From positions 1,984,001-2,048,000 of the forward strand of contig NZ_CP149787.1 in the NCBI RefSeq assembly GCF_037914945.1: a stretch of DNA of 64,000 nt, in the 5' to 3' direction. The translations under genes and the position numbers were made by a program. The stretch is from Haloterrigena sp. KLK7 (lineage in GTDB: Archaea > Halobacteriota > Halobacteria > Halobacteriales > Natrialbaceae). This document shows, piece by piece, positions 18,858 through 26,816 of the stretch (the stretch's first letter is position 1; every line of letters begins with the position of its first letter). Under the pieces are notes generated by a model. It had not been told where the DNA came from. It did not search any database and worked only from the letters and a program-made list of their open reading frames with translations.

Positions 18858-19394
18858 ATGGCAGAGCCCCGCGTCCCGGGATCCGGCGGCGACCGGCACC
18901 TCGAGCTTCCCTGCGGTAACTCGATCGACCCCCACGAGATCGATCTGGGGATGCGCGAGTACTCCTGTCCCTGCGGCGGGACCCACGCCGTCGTCACCGA
19001 CGTCCATCCGCCCTCGCGGTTCTTCCCCGAATCGCTCGTCGCCGTCCTCCGGGAGACGATCGAACCCGCCGACGAGTTCGAGGAGTTCGGCACGCCCCAC
19101 CTGCTGGGCGTCGTCATGGAGGAGTTCCCCGAGAAGGTCCGCACCTACGACGCCAGCGACGACGGCGCCGTCGGCTACGCGATGCTGTGGGTGACCGACT
19201 TCGACGCCCGACGACTCCACGAGATCGTCGTCGAACTCGTGGTCGAACTGATGGAACACGCGGTCAGCCACGCCGACGACGACACCGCTATCTCCGAGTT
19301 CGAGACCCAGATGCTCGAGTTCGACGTCGAGGAGTTCGTCGACCAGTACCGGCGCCAGCGCGAGTTCGAGAGCGAACACGACCGCGCGCTCTGA
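18858..19394 (+). CDS. Haloarchaeal conserved protein (DUF5815-like) with zinc-ribbon-like cysteines
   Basis: A 178-residue acidic protein. The N-terminus has LPCGNSIDPHEIDLGMREYSCPCGGTHAVV, three cysteines that could bind a metal together with a His. A mostly helical body follows (IVVELVVELMEHAVSHADDDTAISEFE). I associate it with DUF5815 from memory, with no function known. A 1-nt-scale check of the start is not possible, but ATG at 18858 precedes the conserved MAEPRVPGS start. Confidence 0.8.
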   Translation: MAEPRVPGSGGDRHLELPCGNSIDPHEIDLGMREYSCPCGGTHAVVTDVHPPSRFFPESLVAVLRETIEPADEFEEFGTPHLLGVVMEEFPEKVRTYDASDDGAVGYAMLWVTDFDARRLHEIVVELVVELMEHAVSHADDDTAISEFETQMLEFDVEEFVDQYRRQREFESEHDRAL

Positions 19395-19488
19395 AACACC
19401 GGATCGACCGCCCGACAATAGTCACCGAACCGAATTACGCACTGATCGAAACGCCGTCATGCGATCAGGTGTGCACTGACATCGACTT

Positions 19489-21600
19489 TCAGTGGCTCCT
19501 ATCGCCGTCGATCGAGACGGCCAATCGCAACCCGCCCGCGTCGCTCTCCTCGAGCGCGATCGACCAGCCGTGGGCCTCGACGACCTCGGCGACGATCGCC
19601 AGTCCGAAGCCGGTCCCCTCGGCGGCCGTACTGTACCCCCACTCGAGGACGCGATCGCGTTCGTCGGGGGCGATACCGGGGCCGTCGTCGTCGATCGCGA
19701 ACCCCTCGGGGGTCGGCTCGACCGTGACCGTGACGGTCGCTCCGGTGCGCTCGAGATCGTCCTGTTGAACCTGCGAGTCAGGGCTCGTCGAACCGTGTTC
19801 GACAGCGTTGCGAAACACGTTCTCGAAGAGGACGCACAGCCGCGCCTCGTCGCCGTCGACCGTCGGCAGCGACTCGTCGGACACCACCTCGAGGTCGCCG
19901 TCGACCGTTCGATCGGCGCGCTCGACGACGGCGGCGAGGTCGACCGGTTCGGTCTCGGTCAACCGCTGTCCGTTCCGGGCGAGGGTCAGGACGTTCTCGA
20001 TGAGTTCGTCCATCCGCTCGACGGCCCACTCGATCTCCGCGCGGTGGTCGTCGGCCGTTCCGTCGACCAGGTCCCCGAGGAGCTCGAGGTGGCCCATCGC
20101 GAGCGTCAGCGGGTTCCGGAGGTCGTGTGAGACCGTGCTGGCGAAGGCCTCGAGCCGTTCGTTCTGGCGCTCGAGTTCGCGGCTGCGGTCGGCGAGTTCG
20201 CCCTCGCGCTCGGCGCGATCGAGGGCGGCTTCGGCGTTGGCCGCGAGGATCCGCGCCAGCGCCAGCGTCTCCGGGTCGAAGTCGTTGGTCTCGAGCGAAC
20301 TCACGATGAAGATACCGTGATCGCCGAGCGGAACGTGGGCCTCGCTGCGGATCGGCGTGTCGGGGTTGCGAACGTTCGGTGCCCGCCGGACGTCGCCGTG
20401 AACCATCGCTTCGCCGGCCTCGTAGGCGTCCCAGGCGATCCCGCCGCCGGGTTCGATGTACGGTGAGGAGCCGTCGAACAGGTCGACCGCGCGGTCGCTC
20501 ATCGCGGCGGGAACGAGTCCGCCCCGGTCCGCGTCGTCCGCAGCCGCTGCGCCCGTCGGCTCCTCCGCCCCGTCTACGGCCGGGCCGTCGGCCGATCCGT
20601 CGCCGGGGGAGCGGACCGCCGATCGCGTCAGTACGTTCGGTTCGTACAGGTGGACGGCGTTGAGATCGAGATCGAGCGCGTCGGCGGCGACCTCCGTCAC
20701 GACGCGGGCTACCTCGTCGGTCTCGGTCGCCGCCATCAGCCGCCGCGTCCCGTCGTGGAGCCGTCGGATCCGTCGTTCGCGCTCCGCGCGTTCCGAGACG
20801 TCGCGGACCACGCCGACGCTTCCCGTCACCGCGCCGTCGGCGTCGACCAGTGGCGCGACGTTGGCTTCGGCGTCGCAGGTCGTCCCGTCGCCGAACTCGA
20901 CGGTTACGTCGGTCGTCTCCCACGCCCGATCGTCGACCGTTCGGAGGCCCTCGAGCGTCGCCCGGACGCGGTCGGCGTCTTCGTCGACGACGAAGTCGCT
21001 CATCGGTCGGCCGACGAGGTCGTCGCGCGTCGTCTCGAGGGCGTCGGCCATGGCCTCGTTGGCCATCTCGATGCGGCCGTCCGCGTCGAGGACGTACATC
21101 GAGTCCCCGACCGTTTCCACGAGCGTTCGATACCGCTCGAGGTCCCGCTCGTGCTCGCAGCCTCGATTCGCTCCCCCCACGGTTCGAAGCTGGGCGCGCA
21201 GCCGCTCGAGCGAATCCGCACGCCCCTTCGGAACGTACCCCGAGAATCCGGCGGTGATCGCCTCGCTGGCGAGCGCCTCGCTCCCGTCGTCCGTGTAGAG
21301 AACGAACGGCACGGTCGCGAGTCCGTCGGCCCGCAGGGAGTCGTACAGCGCGAGCGCGTCCGCGTCCGTGTCCGCGAGGCGATATTCGGTGACGACGCAG
21401 GCGTACGCGCTCGACTCGTCGGCGAGCGCCTCGCGGAGGGCGGCCGCGGTCGTCACCGTCTCGATTTCGATCGCGGCGTCGTCCGCATCGTCCGCGCCGG
21501 TCGCGAGTGCGAGCGATACGCGGCGTCGAGCCGTCTCGTCGGGATCGACGTACAGCACGGCTCCCGACGGCAGCGAACCTGTGCGTCCGGCGTCGACCAT
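19489..21600 (-). CDS. Receiver-PAS-GAF sensor histidine kinase
   Basis: A 703-residue soluble kinase. Domains: a receiver-like fold at about 14-130 (VLYVDPDETARRRV ... FVLYTDDGSEAL ... GFSGYVPKG); PAS at about 150-270 (YVLDADGRIEMANEAM); GAF at about 285-470; HisKA with the phospho-acceptor His in FASTVSHDLRNPL near 505; and HATPase with N box FENVFRNAVEHG, G1 DDGPGIAPDERDRV and G2 GTGFGLAIVAEV. In the receiver the residue expected to be the phosphorylated Asp appears as Glu (CVVTEYRLADTD), so this domain probably cannot be phosphorylated. There are no membrane helices, so it senses something in the cytoplasm. No dedicated response regulator is adjacent. Confidence 0.93.
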   Translation of the reverse strand: MVDAGRTGSLPSGAVLYVDPDETARRRVSLALATGADDADDAAIEIETVTTAAALREALADESSAYACVVTEYRLADTDADALALYDSLRADGLATVPFVLYTDDGSEALASEAITAGFSGYVPKGRADSLERLRAQLRTVGGANRGCEHERDLERYRTLVETVGDSMYVLDADGRIEMANEAMADALETTRDDLVGRPMSDFVVDEDADRVRATLEGLRTVDDRAWETTDVTVEFGDGTTCDAEANVAPLVDADGAVTGSVGVVRDVSERAERERRIRRLHDGTRRLMAATETDEVARVVTEVAADALDLDLNAVHLYEPNVLTRSAVRSPGDGSADGPAVDGAEEPTGAAAADDADRGGLVPAAMSDRAVDLFDGSSPYIEPGGGIAWDAYEAGEAMVHGDVRRAPNVRNPDTPIRSEAHVPLGDHGIFIVSSLETNDFDPETLALARILAANAEAALDRAEREGELADRSRELERQNERLEAFASTVSHDLRNPLTLAMGHLELLGDLVDGTADDHRAEIEWAVERMDELIENVLTLARNGQRLTETEPVDLAAVVERADRTVDGDLEVVSDESLPTVDGDEARLCVLFENVFRNAVEHGSTSPDSQVQQDDLERTGATVTVTVEPTPEGFAIDDDGPGIAPDERDRVLEWGYSTAAEGTGFGLAIVAEVVEAHGWSIALEESDAGGLRLAVSIDGDRSH

Positions 21601-21908
21601 CTCGTTGCGTTCGAACAGTCAGGGAGTCACGATAAGCGATTCGGCCGCGGCGCGTGATCCCGCTCGTCCGCGCGTCGATCCGTGAACTCGAGGCGGGGAA
21701 CGCGGCGGATCGTCGATCCGTGGGACGGAGCGGCCGATCACGCCGGAGATCGGATAAAATCCCGGGACTTTCCGTCGAAACGGAGGAACCCATCGCCCCG
21801 AACGGGAAGCGCATCGAGCCGCGGGTTCGAATTTCGAAAAGCCATTTCGAGATTCGTACTGTATCGTGGGGCTTATTACGATGTACGAACTCCGGACGAA
21901 CAAGAGAA
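21601..21908 (+). promoter_or_regulatory. carB upstream region
   Basis: This 308-nt stretch separates the divergent kinase gene and carB. GCTTATTACG near 21869-21878 is a good TATA candidate and would start transcription roughly 5-15 nt before the carB ATG. Nothing else convincing is present; a GGTTCGAAT-like string near 21824 is not part of a tRNA. Confidence 0.45.
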
Positions 21909-24900
21909 ATGAGTACGGACCACCAGAGCGAGGGCGACACCGGCGACGGACGCACGATTTTACTGATCGGGAGCGGCCCGATCCAGATCGGGCAGGCGGC
22001 CGAGTTCGACTACTCCGGCGCACAGGCCTGCCGGGCGCTACAGGAGGAGGGCGCCCGCGTCGTCCTCGTCAACTCCAACCCCGCGACGATCATGACGGAC
22101 CCGGAGATGGCCGACCGCGTCTACATCGAGCCGATCACGACCGAGGCCATCGCGGAGATCATCCGCGAGGAGCAGCCGGACGGCGTCATCGCCGGCCTCG
22201 GCGGCCAGACCGGACTGAACGTCACCGCCGAACTCGCCGAGGAGGGCGTCTTAGAGGAGTACGGCGTCGAGATCATGGGGACACCGCTGGACACGATCTA
22301 CGCCACGGAGGACCGCGACCTCTTCCGCCAGCGCATGGAGAAGATCGGCCAGCCGGTCCCCGCGTCGACGACCATCTCGCTCGAGGAGGGCGAGGAGGTC
22401 TCGGAGATGACCGAGGACGACCTGAAAGAGCGCGTCCAGGCCGCCGTCGACGAGGTCGGCGGGCTCCCGGTCATCGCCCGAACGACCTACACGCTGGGCG
22501 GCTCCGGTTCGGGCGTCGTCCACGAGATGGACGAACTGCTGCGCCGCGTCCGCAAGGGGCTGCGCCTCTCGCGTAACAGCGAGGTGCTCATCACCGAGTC
22601 CATCGCGGGCTGGGTCGAGTACGAGTACGAGGTCATGCGCGACGCCGACGACTCCTGTATCATCATCTGCAACATGGAGAACATCGACCCCATGGGCATC
22701 CACACCGGGGAGTCGACGGTCGTCACGCCCTCCCAGATCGTCCCCGACGAGGGCCACCAGGAGATGCGCACCGCCGCGCTCGAGGTCATCCGCGAACTCG
22801 GCATTCAGGGCGGCTGTAACATCCAGTTCGCCTGGCGCGACGACGGTACTCCCGGCGGCGAGTACCGCGTCGTCGAGGTCAACCCGCGCGTCTCCCGCTC
22901 CTCCGCGCTGGCCTCGAAGGCGACCGGCTACCCGATCGCCCGCGTGACCGCGAAGGTCGCGCTCGGCAAGCGCCTCCACGAGATCGAGAACGAGATCACG
23001 GGCGAGACCACGGCCGCCTTCGAGCCCGCGATCGACTACGTCGTCACGAAGGTGCCCCGGTGGCCCAAGGACAAGTTCGACGACGTCGACTTCGAGCTGA
23101 CGACGGCCATGAAGTCGACCGGCGAGGCGATGGCCATCGGCCGCACCTTCGAGGAGTCGCTCCTGAAGGCGCTTCGCTCGAGCGAGTACGAACCCGACGT
23201 CGACTGGGCCGAGGTCAGCGACGAGGAACTCGAGGAACAGTACTTAGAGCGTCCCTCCCCCGACCGCCCGTACGCGATGTTCGAGGCCTACGAGCGCGGC
23301 TACACGGTCGACGAGGTCGTCGAACTGACGGGCATCTTCGAGTGGTACGCCGAGCGCTTCAAGCGCATCGCCGACTCGACGCTCGCCGCACAGGAGGGCG
23401 ACTTCACCGAGGCCGCGATCGCCGGCCACACCAACGCGTCGATCGCCGCGACGGCCGGCGCCGACGTCGACACCGTCGAGAGCGAGGTCCCGGGTCGCAC
23501 CTACAAGCAGGTCGACACCTGCGCCGGCGAGTTCGAGGCCGAGACGCCGTACTACTACTCCTCGCGCAAGAACGAGTTCGAGAAGGGGCCGCTGCTGGGC
23601 GACGCCGCCTCGGGCGAGCTCGAGGTCGATCGCGACGTCGAGAGCGTGATCGTCGTCGGCGGCGGTCCGATCCGCATCGGACAGGGCGTCGAGTTCGACT
23701 ACTGTTCGGTCCACGCGGTCCAGGCGCTCCGTGACATGGGCATCGACGCCCACGTCGTCAACAACAATCCCGAGACCGTCTCGACCGACTACGACACGTC
23801 CGACGGCCTGTTCTTCGAGCCGATCACGGCCGAGGAGGTCGCCGACGTCGCCGAGGCGACCGGCGCCGACGGCGTGATGGTCCAGTTCGGCGGCCAGACC
23901 TCCGTCAACATCGGCGAACCGCTCGAGGACGAACTCGAGCGCCGCGGGCTCGACTGCGAGGTCATGGGCACGTCCGTCGAGGCGATGGACTTAGCCGAGG
24001 ACCGCGACCGCTTCAACGCCCTGATGGACGACATGGGCATCGCCCAGCCGGAGGGCGGCGCCGCCCACAGCAAGGAAGAGGCGATGCAGCTCGCCCACGA
24101 GATCGGCTACCCGGTCCTCGTGCGCCCCTCCTACGTGCTGGGCGGCCGCGCGATGGACGTCGTCTACGACGACGCGGAGCTCGAGACCTACATCGAGGAG
24201 GCCGTCCGCGTCAGCCCGGACAAGCCGATCCTGGTGGACGACTTCCTCGAGGACGCGGTCGAACTGGACGTCGACGCCGTGGCGGACGGCGAGGACGTCC
24301 TCATCGGCGGCGTGATGGAACACGTCGAGGCCGCGGGGGTCCACTCCGGCGACTCGGCCTGTATGATCCCGCCGCGCTCGCTCGACGACGACACGCTCGA
24401 GCGCGTCCGCGAGGTCACCGAGGACATCGCCGAGGCGCTCGACACCGTCGGGCTGCTCAACGTCCAGCTCGCGGTCCGCGACGGCGAGGTCTACGTCCTC
24501 GAGGCGAACCCGCGCTCCTCGCGTACCGTCCCCTTCATCTCGAAGGCCACGGGCGTCCCGATCGCCAAGCTCGCCGCGAAGGTCATGGCCGGCGACTCGC
24601 TCGCGGACCTCGACGTCGAGGAGCAGATCCCCGAGCAGACCTCGATCAAGGAGGTCGTCCTGCCGTTCGACCGCCTGCCGGGCTCGGACCCGCGTCTCGG
24701 CCCGGAGATGAAGTCCACGGGCGAGGTCATGGGCAGCGCCGACACGTTCGGCAAGGCCTACGACAAGGCCCAGGACGCGACGGGCAAACCGATCCCCGAG
24801 TCGGGCACCGCCATCATCGACCTCTCGGCCGACAAGTTCCCGGACCCGGAGACCGAGGAGGGCGAGGCGCTGGTCGACGGCTTCACCAAGTACTTCGACC

Positions 24901-25133
24901 TCTGTGAGGAAGTCGACCTCGCACAGGCCGTCCGCGAGGGCAAGGTCGACCTCATCGTCTCGCGCGACCGCGACCTGCTCGAGGTCGCCGTCGAGGAGGA
25001 GATCACCTACTTCTCGACGCCCGCCAGCGCGTCGGCCGCCCTCGAGGCGCTCGAGGCGAAGGACGAGCCGATCGACGTCGAGTCGATCACCGACCGTCCG
25101 AAGCGCGCCGCCGAGTGGGGCCGCTCGGAATAA
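21909..25133 (+). CDS. carB: Carbamoyl-phosphate synthase large subunit CarB
   Basis: A 1074-residue enzyme that makes carbamoyl phosphate from bicarbonate, ammonia (passed from CarA) and two ATP, feeding arginine and pyrimidine synthesis. Both homologous halves are present: TILLIGSGPIQIGQAAEFDYSG at the start and VIVVGGGPIRIGQGVEFDYCS near residue 580, each followed by an ATP-grasp domain (RTTYTLGGSGSG and RPSYVLGGRAMD). The C-terminal MGS-like allosteric domain (about 935-1074) is complete. The ATG at 21909 gives the usual family start; the open frame extends upstream to 21654 but that part is not family-like. carA is not adjacent, so the subunit genes are unlinked or carA lies outside the window. 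Confidence 0.98.
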   Translation: MSTDHQSEGDTGDGRTILLIGSGPIQIGQAAEFDYSGAQACRALQEEGARVVLVNSNPATIMTDPEMADRVYIEPITTEAIAEIIREEQPDGVIAGLGGQTGLNVTAELAEEGVLEEYGVEIMGTPLDTIYATEDRDLFRQRMEKIGQPVPASTTISLEEGEEVSEMTEDDLKERVQAAVDEVGGLPVIARTTYTLGGSGSGVVHEMDELLRRVRKGLRLSRNSEVLITESIAGWVEYEYEVMRDADDSCIIICNMENIDPMGIHTGESTVVTPSQIVPDEGHQEMRTAALEVIRELGIQGGCNIQFAWRDDGTPGGEYRVVEVNPRVSRSSALASKATGYPIARVTAKVALGKRLHEIENEITGETTAAFEPAIDYVVTKVPRWPKDKFDDVDFELTTAMKSTGEAMAIGRTFEESLLKALRSSEYEPDVDWAEVSDEELEEQYLERPSPDRPYAMFEAYERGYTVDEVVELTGIFEWYAERFKRIADSTLAAQEGDFTEAAIAGHTNASIAATAGADVDTVESEVPGRTYKQVDTCAGEFEAETPYYYSSRKNEFEKGPLLGDAASGELEVDRDVESVIVVGGGPIRIGQGVEFDYCSVHAVQALRDMGIDAHVVNNNPETVSTDYDTSDGLFFEPITAEEVADVAEATGADGVMVQFGGQTSVNIGEPLEDELERRGLDCEVMGTSVEAMDLAEDRDRFNALMDDMGIAQPEGGAAHSKEEAMQLAHEIGYPVLVRPSYVLGGRAMDVVYDDAELETYIEEAVRVSPDKPILVDDFLEDAVELDVDAVADGEDVLIGGVMEHVEAAGVHSGDSACMIPPRSLDDDTLERVREVTEDIAEALDTVGLLNVQLAVRDGEVYVLEANPRSSRTVPFISKATGVPIAKLAAKVMAGDSLADLDVEEQIPEQTSIKEVVLPFDRLPGSDPRLGPEMKSTGEVMGSADTFGKAYDKAQDATGKPIPESGTAIIDLSADKFPDPETEEGEALVDGFTKYFDLCEEVDLAQAVREGKVDLIVSRDRDLLEVAVEEEITYFSTPASASAALEALEAKDEPIDVESITDRPKRAAEWGRSE

Positions 25134-25297
25134 GGCCGGCTCGAGGGAAGCGAAATCGATCCGTCACACGGTTCAGATCACCCGGCTGCCCATTTTCAGC
25201 GGGAAATTTATCTGGTCCGCAATGCCAAGCGATAAAGCGAGTGATTCGATCGCTCAATATATGCGGTACCGAGCGGAATGGGGTATAATGTAACTCG

Positions 25298-25816
25298 CTA
25301 AAACGCGATGGCAACCATCGGTGTTACTATCGCTTCTATCCACGCTGCAACACCGAGCAACAGAATCGCGAAAGCGAACTGACGGCCACTCCGCTTCACG
25401 GACGACTTTCTGAGTAATGTCTCTTGTTTTCCTGAAAAATATCGGATCAATTCGAACGGTACGCGTAGACCTGCTGCACCCGCAAGCCAAAACGCTGGTA
25501 ATTCAACGATAGCATGTGGTACTAAGAGAACAATGGAATATAGAACGTTCTCACTCCCACTAAGCGCGTATCCTACAACAAAGCCATTGTAAAATAGCGT
25601 AATTGAAGTGCTAACTCCAAAAGTGAACGTACCGACATAAAGAAGAGTTGCTACCATAGCATTTCTCGAGAAGAAAAACCAGATCGACTGCTCACCTCCT
25701 GTGGGAGAATTGACGGGGATAATCGGACTCTGCGTTAATAGACCTACAGACACTCCGACAAAAAAGAGGACGATCGATGCGGTAAGCGGAGGATCGGATC
25801 GTATTGTCCGTATCAC
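25298..25816 (-). CDS. SpoIIM/DUF95 family integral membrane protein
   Basis: A protein of about 172 residues with five or so helices (LTASIVLFFVGVSVGLL, FGVSTSITLFYNGFVVGYAL, SIVLLVPHAIVELPAFWLAGAAGL, and a last helix near ILLLGVAAWIEAIVTP). The motif PHAIVELPA corresponds to the PHG-x-x-E-x-P core of the SpoIIM/DUF95 family. In bacteria DUF95 proteins recur in circular-bacteriocin clusters. I start it at GTG 25816, two nt after the upstream stop, because GGAG lies 5 nt before it; a TTG at 25834, overlapping the upstream gene, is the alternative. Codon use is AT-rich compared with carB, suggesting horizontal transfer. It is the last gene of a three-gene operon. Confidence 0.82.
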   Translation of the reverse strand: MIRTIRSDPPLTASIVLFFVGVSVGLLTQSPIIPVNSPTGGEQSIWFFFSRNAMVATLLYVGTFTFGVSTSITLFYNGFVVGYALSGSENVLYSIVLLVPHAIVELPAFWLAGAAGLRVPFELIRYFSGKQETLLRKSSVKRSGRQFAFAILLLGVAAWIEAIVTPMVAIAF

Positions 25817-25818
25817 TG

Positions 25819-26013
25819 CTACTCCGATTGCCAATAGAGTATCGAAGCCGCTGCAACGAGTCCGGCCACAACTACTGGAACTGAAGCGACGAGTATTGTC
25901 TGTTCGATCGTCACGTAGTCAGACAGTATATATATTATTGCTGTCGCTAATGACCCGGCCAATATGACAATGTTTGCAGTGTGGCGTTCGACACTGTTGT
26001 TGCTTCTATTCAT
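25819..26013 (-). CDS. Small two-helix membrane protein (candidate immunity or processing partner)
   Basis: A 64-residue protein with a polar N-terminus (MNRSNNSVERHT) and two transmembrane helices (IVILAGSLATAIIYIL and ILVASVPVVVAGLVAAASIL), ending LYWQSE. No family is recognised. It starts 23 nt after the Gly/Ala-rich peptide gene; GGAG about 11 nt before the ATG may be a ribosome binding site. It abuts the SpoIIM-like gene. Small hydrophobic proteins of this kind give self-immunity in bacterial circular-bacteriocin clusters, but that role here is inferred from context only. Confidence 0.72.
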   Translation of the reverse strand: MNRSNNSVERHTANIVILAGSLATAIIYILSDYVTIEQTILVASVPVVVAGLVAAASILYWQSE

Positions 26014-26036
26014 ACACTGATTTCTCCTTCGAGTAC

Positions 26037-26327
26037 TTATACACCAGCACCGACTACGAGCCCTGCTCCACCGGTGACTGCTCCGGCGAGTGCGACACCA
26101 CTTAGGGACGAGGCGCTGATTCCTGCCCCGACAACTGCGTCCGTACCACCAGCCGCACCGCCTGCTGCTGCTGCCCCACTACTGGTGGCATAATACGTTA
26201 CTTCTAAGAGAGCGCTGGTAGCGCCTCCGAATGCTATGCTGGCAGCTACGCCGATAATTGCCATTGCCGTCATCGCTGCAACCGTTTTATCCTCGGAGAG
26301 GCCGAATTTATTATTGGAATAGCGCAT
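26037..26327 (-). CDS. Gly/Ala-rich hydrophobic peptide, candidate bacteriocin-like precursor
   Basis: A 96-residue protein. Residues 1-17 are polar and charged (MRYSNNKFGLSEDKTVA) and could be a leader. The rest is a run of small hydrophobic residues: AMTAMAIIGVAASIAFGGAT, then a short ALLEVTYYATSS, then long Ala/Gly stretches up to GGAGLVVGAGV. There is no cysteine and almost no charge after residue 40. Mature circular bacteriocins such as gassericin A and uberolysin are 58-70 residues, helical, cysteine-free and Ala/Gly-rich, and are cut from a leader before head-to-tail ligation. The resemblance is in composition and gene neighbours, not in any alignment I can compute. A membrane-anchored structural peptide is the main alternative. 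Confidence 0.68.
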   Translation of the reverse strand: MRYSNNKFGLSEDKTVAAMTAMAIIGVAASIAFGGATSALLEVTYYATSSGAAAAGGAAGGTDAVVGAGISASSLSGVALAGAVTGGAGLVVGAGV

Positions 26328-26363
26328 TCTCTATTAATATCTATAGAACAATAACTTCCAATA

Positions 26364-26375
26364 TGTTATAAATTC
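26364..26375 (-). promoter_or_regulatory. Probable TATA box of the Gly/Ala peptide-SpoIIM operon
   Basis: Read on the minus strand this is GAATTTATAACA, inside a very AT-rich segment (26328-26410). A start about 26 nt downstream would leave a leader of roughly 15-20 nt before the ATG at 26327. Confidence 0.4.
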
Positions 26376-26424
26376 ATTGTTGTTATATTCACCATAGTTT
26401 ATTTATTATAGTCCATTACCCGCT

Positions 26425-26633
26425 GGTGCACACCGCGGACACGGAGACGCTACCGACCGATCGGTAGCGCGAACTCCTCGAGATCGCGATACGGGAGGGA
26501 CTTCGAAGTGCCACGAGACTGCACGCTCGCGACGGTCGCCGAAGCGGCGGGTATCGATAAAGCGACGGCCAGTACGATCTTCCGTCGAGGCGAAGGACGA
26601 ACCGATCGATTGTCACGGCCTGTACGACAGTAA
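26425..26633 (+). pseudogene. Remnant of a bacterio-opsin-activator-type HTH (HTH_10) regulator
   Basis: Two reading frames together spell most of the HTH_10 domain that ends Bat-like haloarchaeal regulators. Frame one reads LPTDR, then an in-frame TAG at 26465-26467 where family members usually have Gln, then RELLEIAIREG. After a shift near 26500 the next frame reads FEVPRDCTLATVAEAAG and IDKATASTIFRRGEGR before stopping at 26633. The family consensus runs LTxRQxE ... GYFEVPR ... LAexLGIS. With a stop, a frameshift and no N-terminal sensor or GAF part, this is a decayed gene fragment. Confidence 0.7.
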
Positions 26634-26664
26634 AATAGTGCGGAAATATCAGGCTATCAGTTCT

Positions 26665-26685
26665 GTTCTTGGCCCCGGCAAGAAC
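26665..26685. repeat. 7-bp perfect inverted repeat
   Basis: GTTCTTG and CAAGAAC flank a 7-nt GC-only loop. It lies between the HTH remnant and the YdjM-like gene, in a stretch (26634-26816) without any gene I can support. It could be a terminator-like hairpin for the remnant or part of a decayed mobile element. Confidence 0.4.
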
Positions 26686-26816
26686 AATACTGTGAATTAC
26701 TCGCCAAAAGCGAACCCTAGACGAAGCACTTGATGACACTATCTCTACCGCCGCGAAGCTGTTTGTGACTGGGGCTAACGATCACATCTCTGACCGTTGT
26801 TTGCTGTGTCTTTTCC

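Noticed and set aside
21815-21840. GGTTCGAAT-like string resembling a tRNA T-arm
   Set aside because: Flanking bases do not pair as a T-stem and no D-arm, anticodon arm or acceptor stem can be found around it.
26634-26816. Possible transposase or other gene remnant between the HTH pseudogene and the YdjM-like gene
   Set aside because: Short frames on both strands were read, but none matched a family I can name; only the 7-bp inverted repeat is reported.
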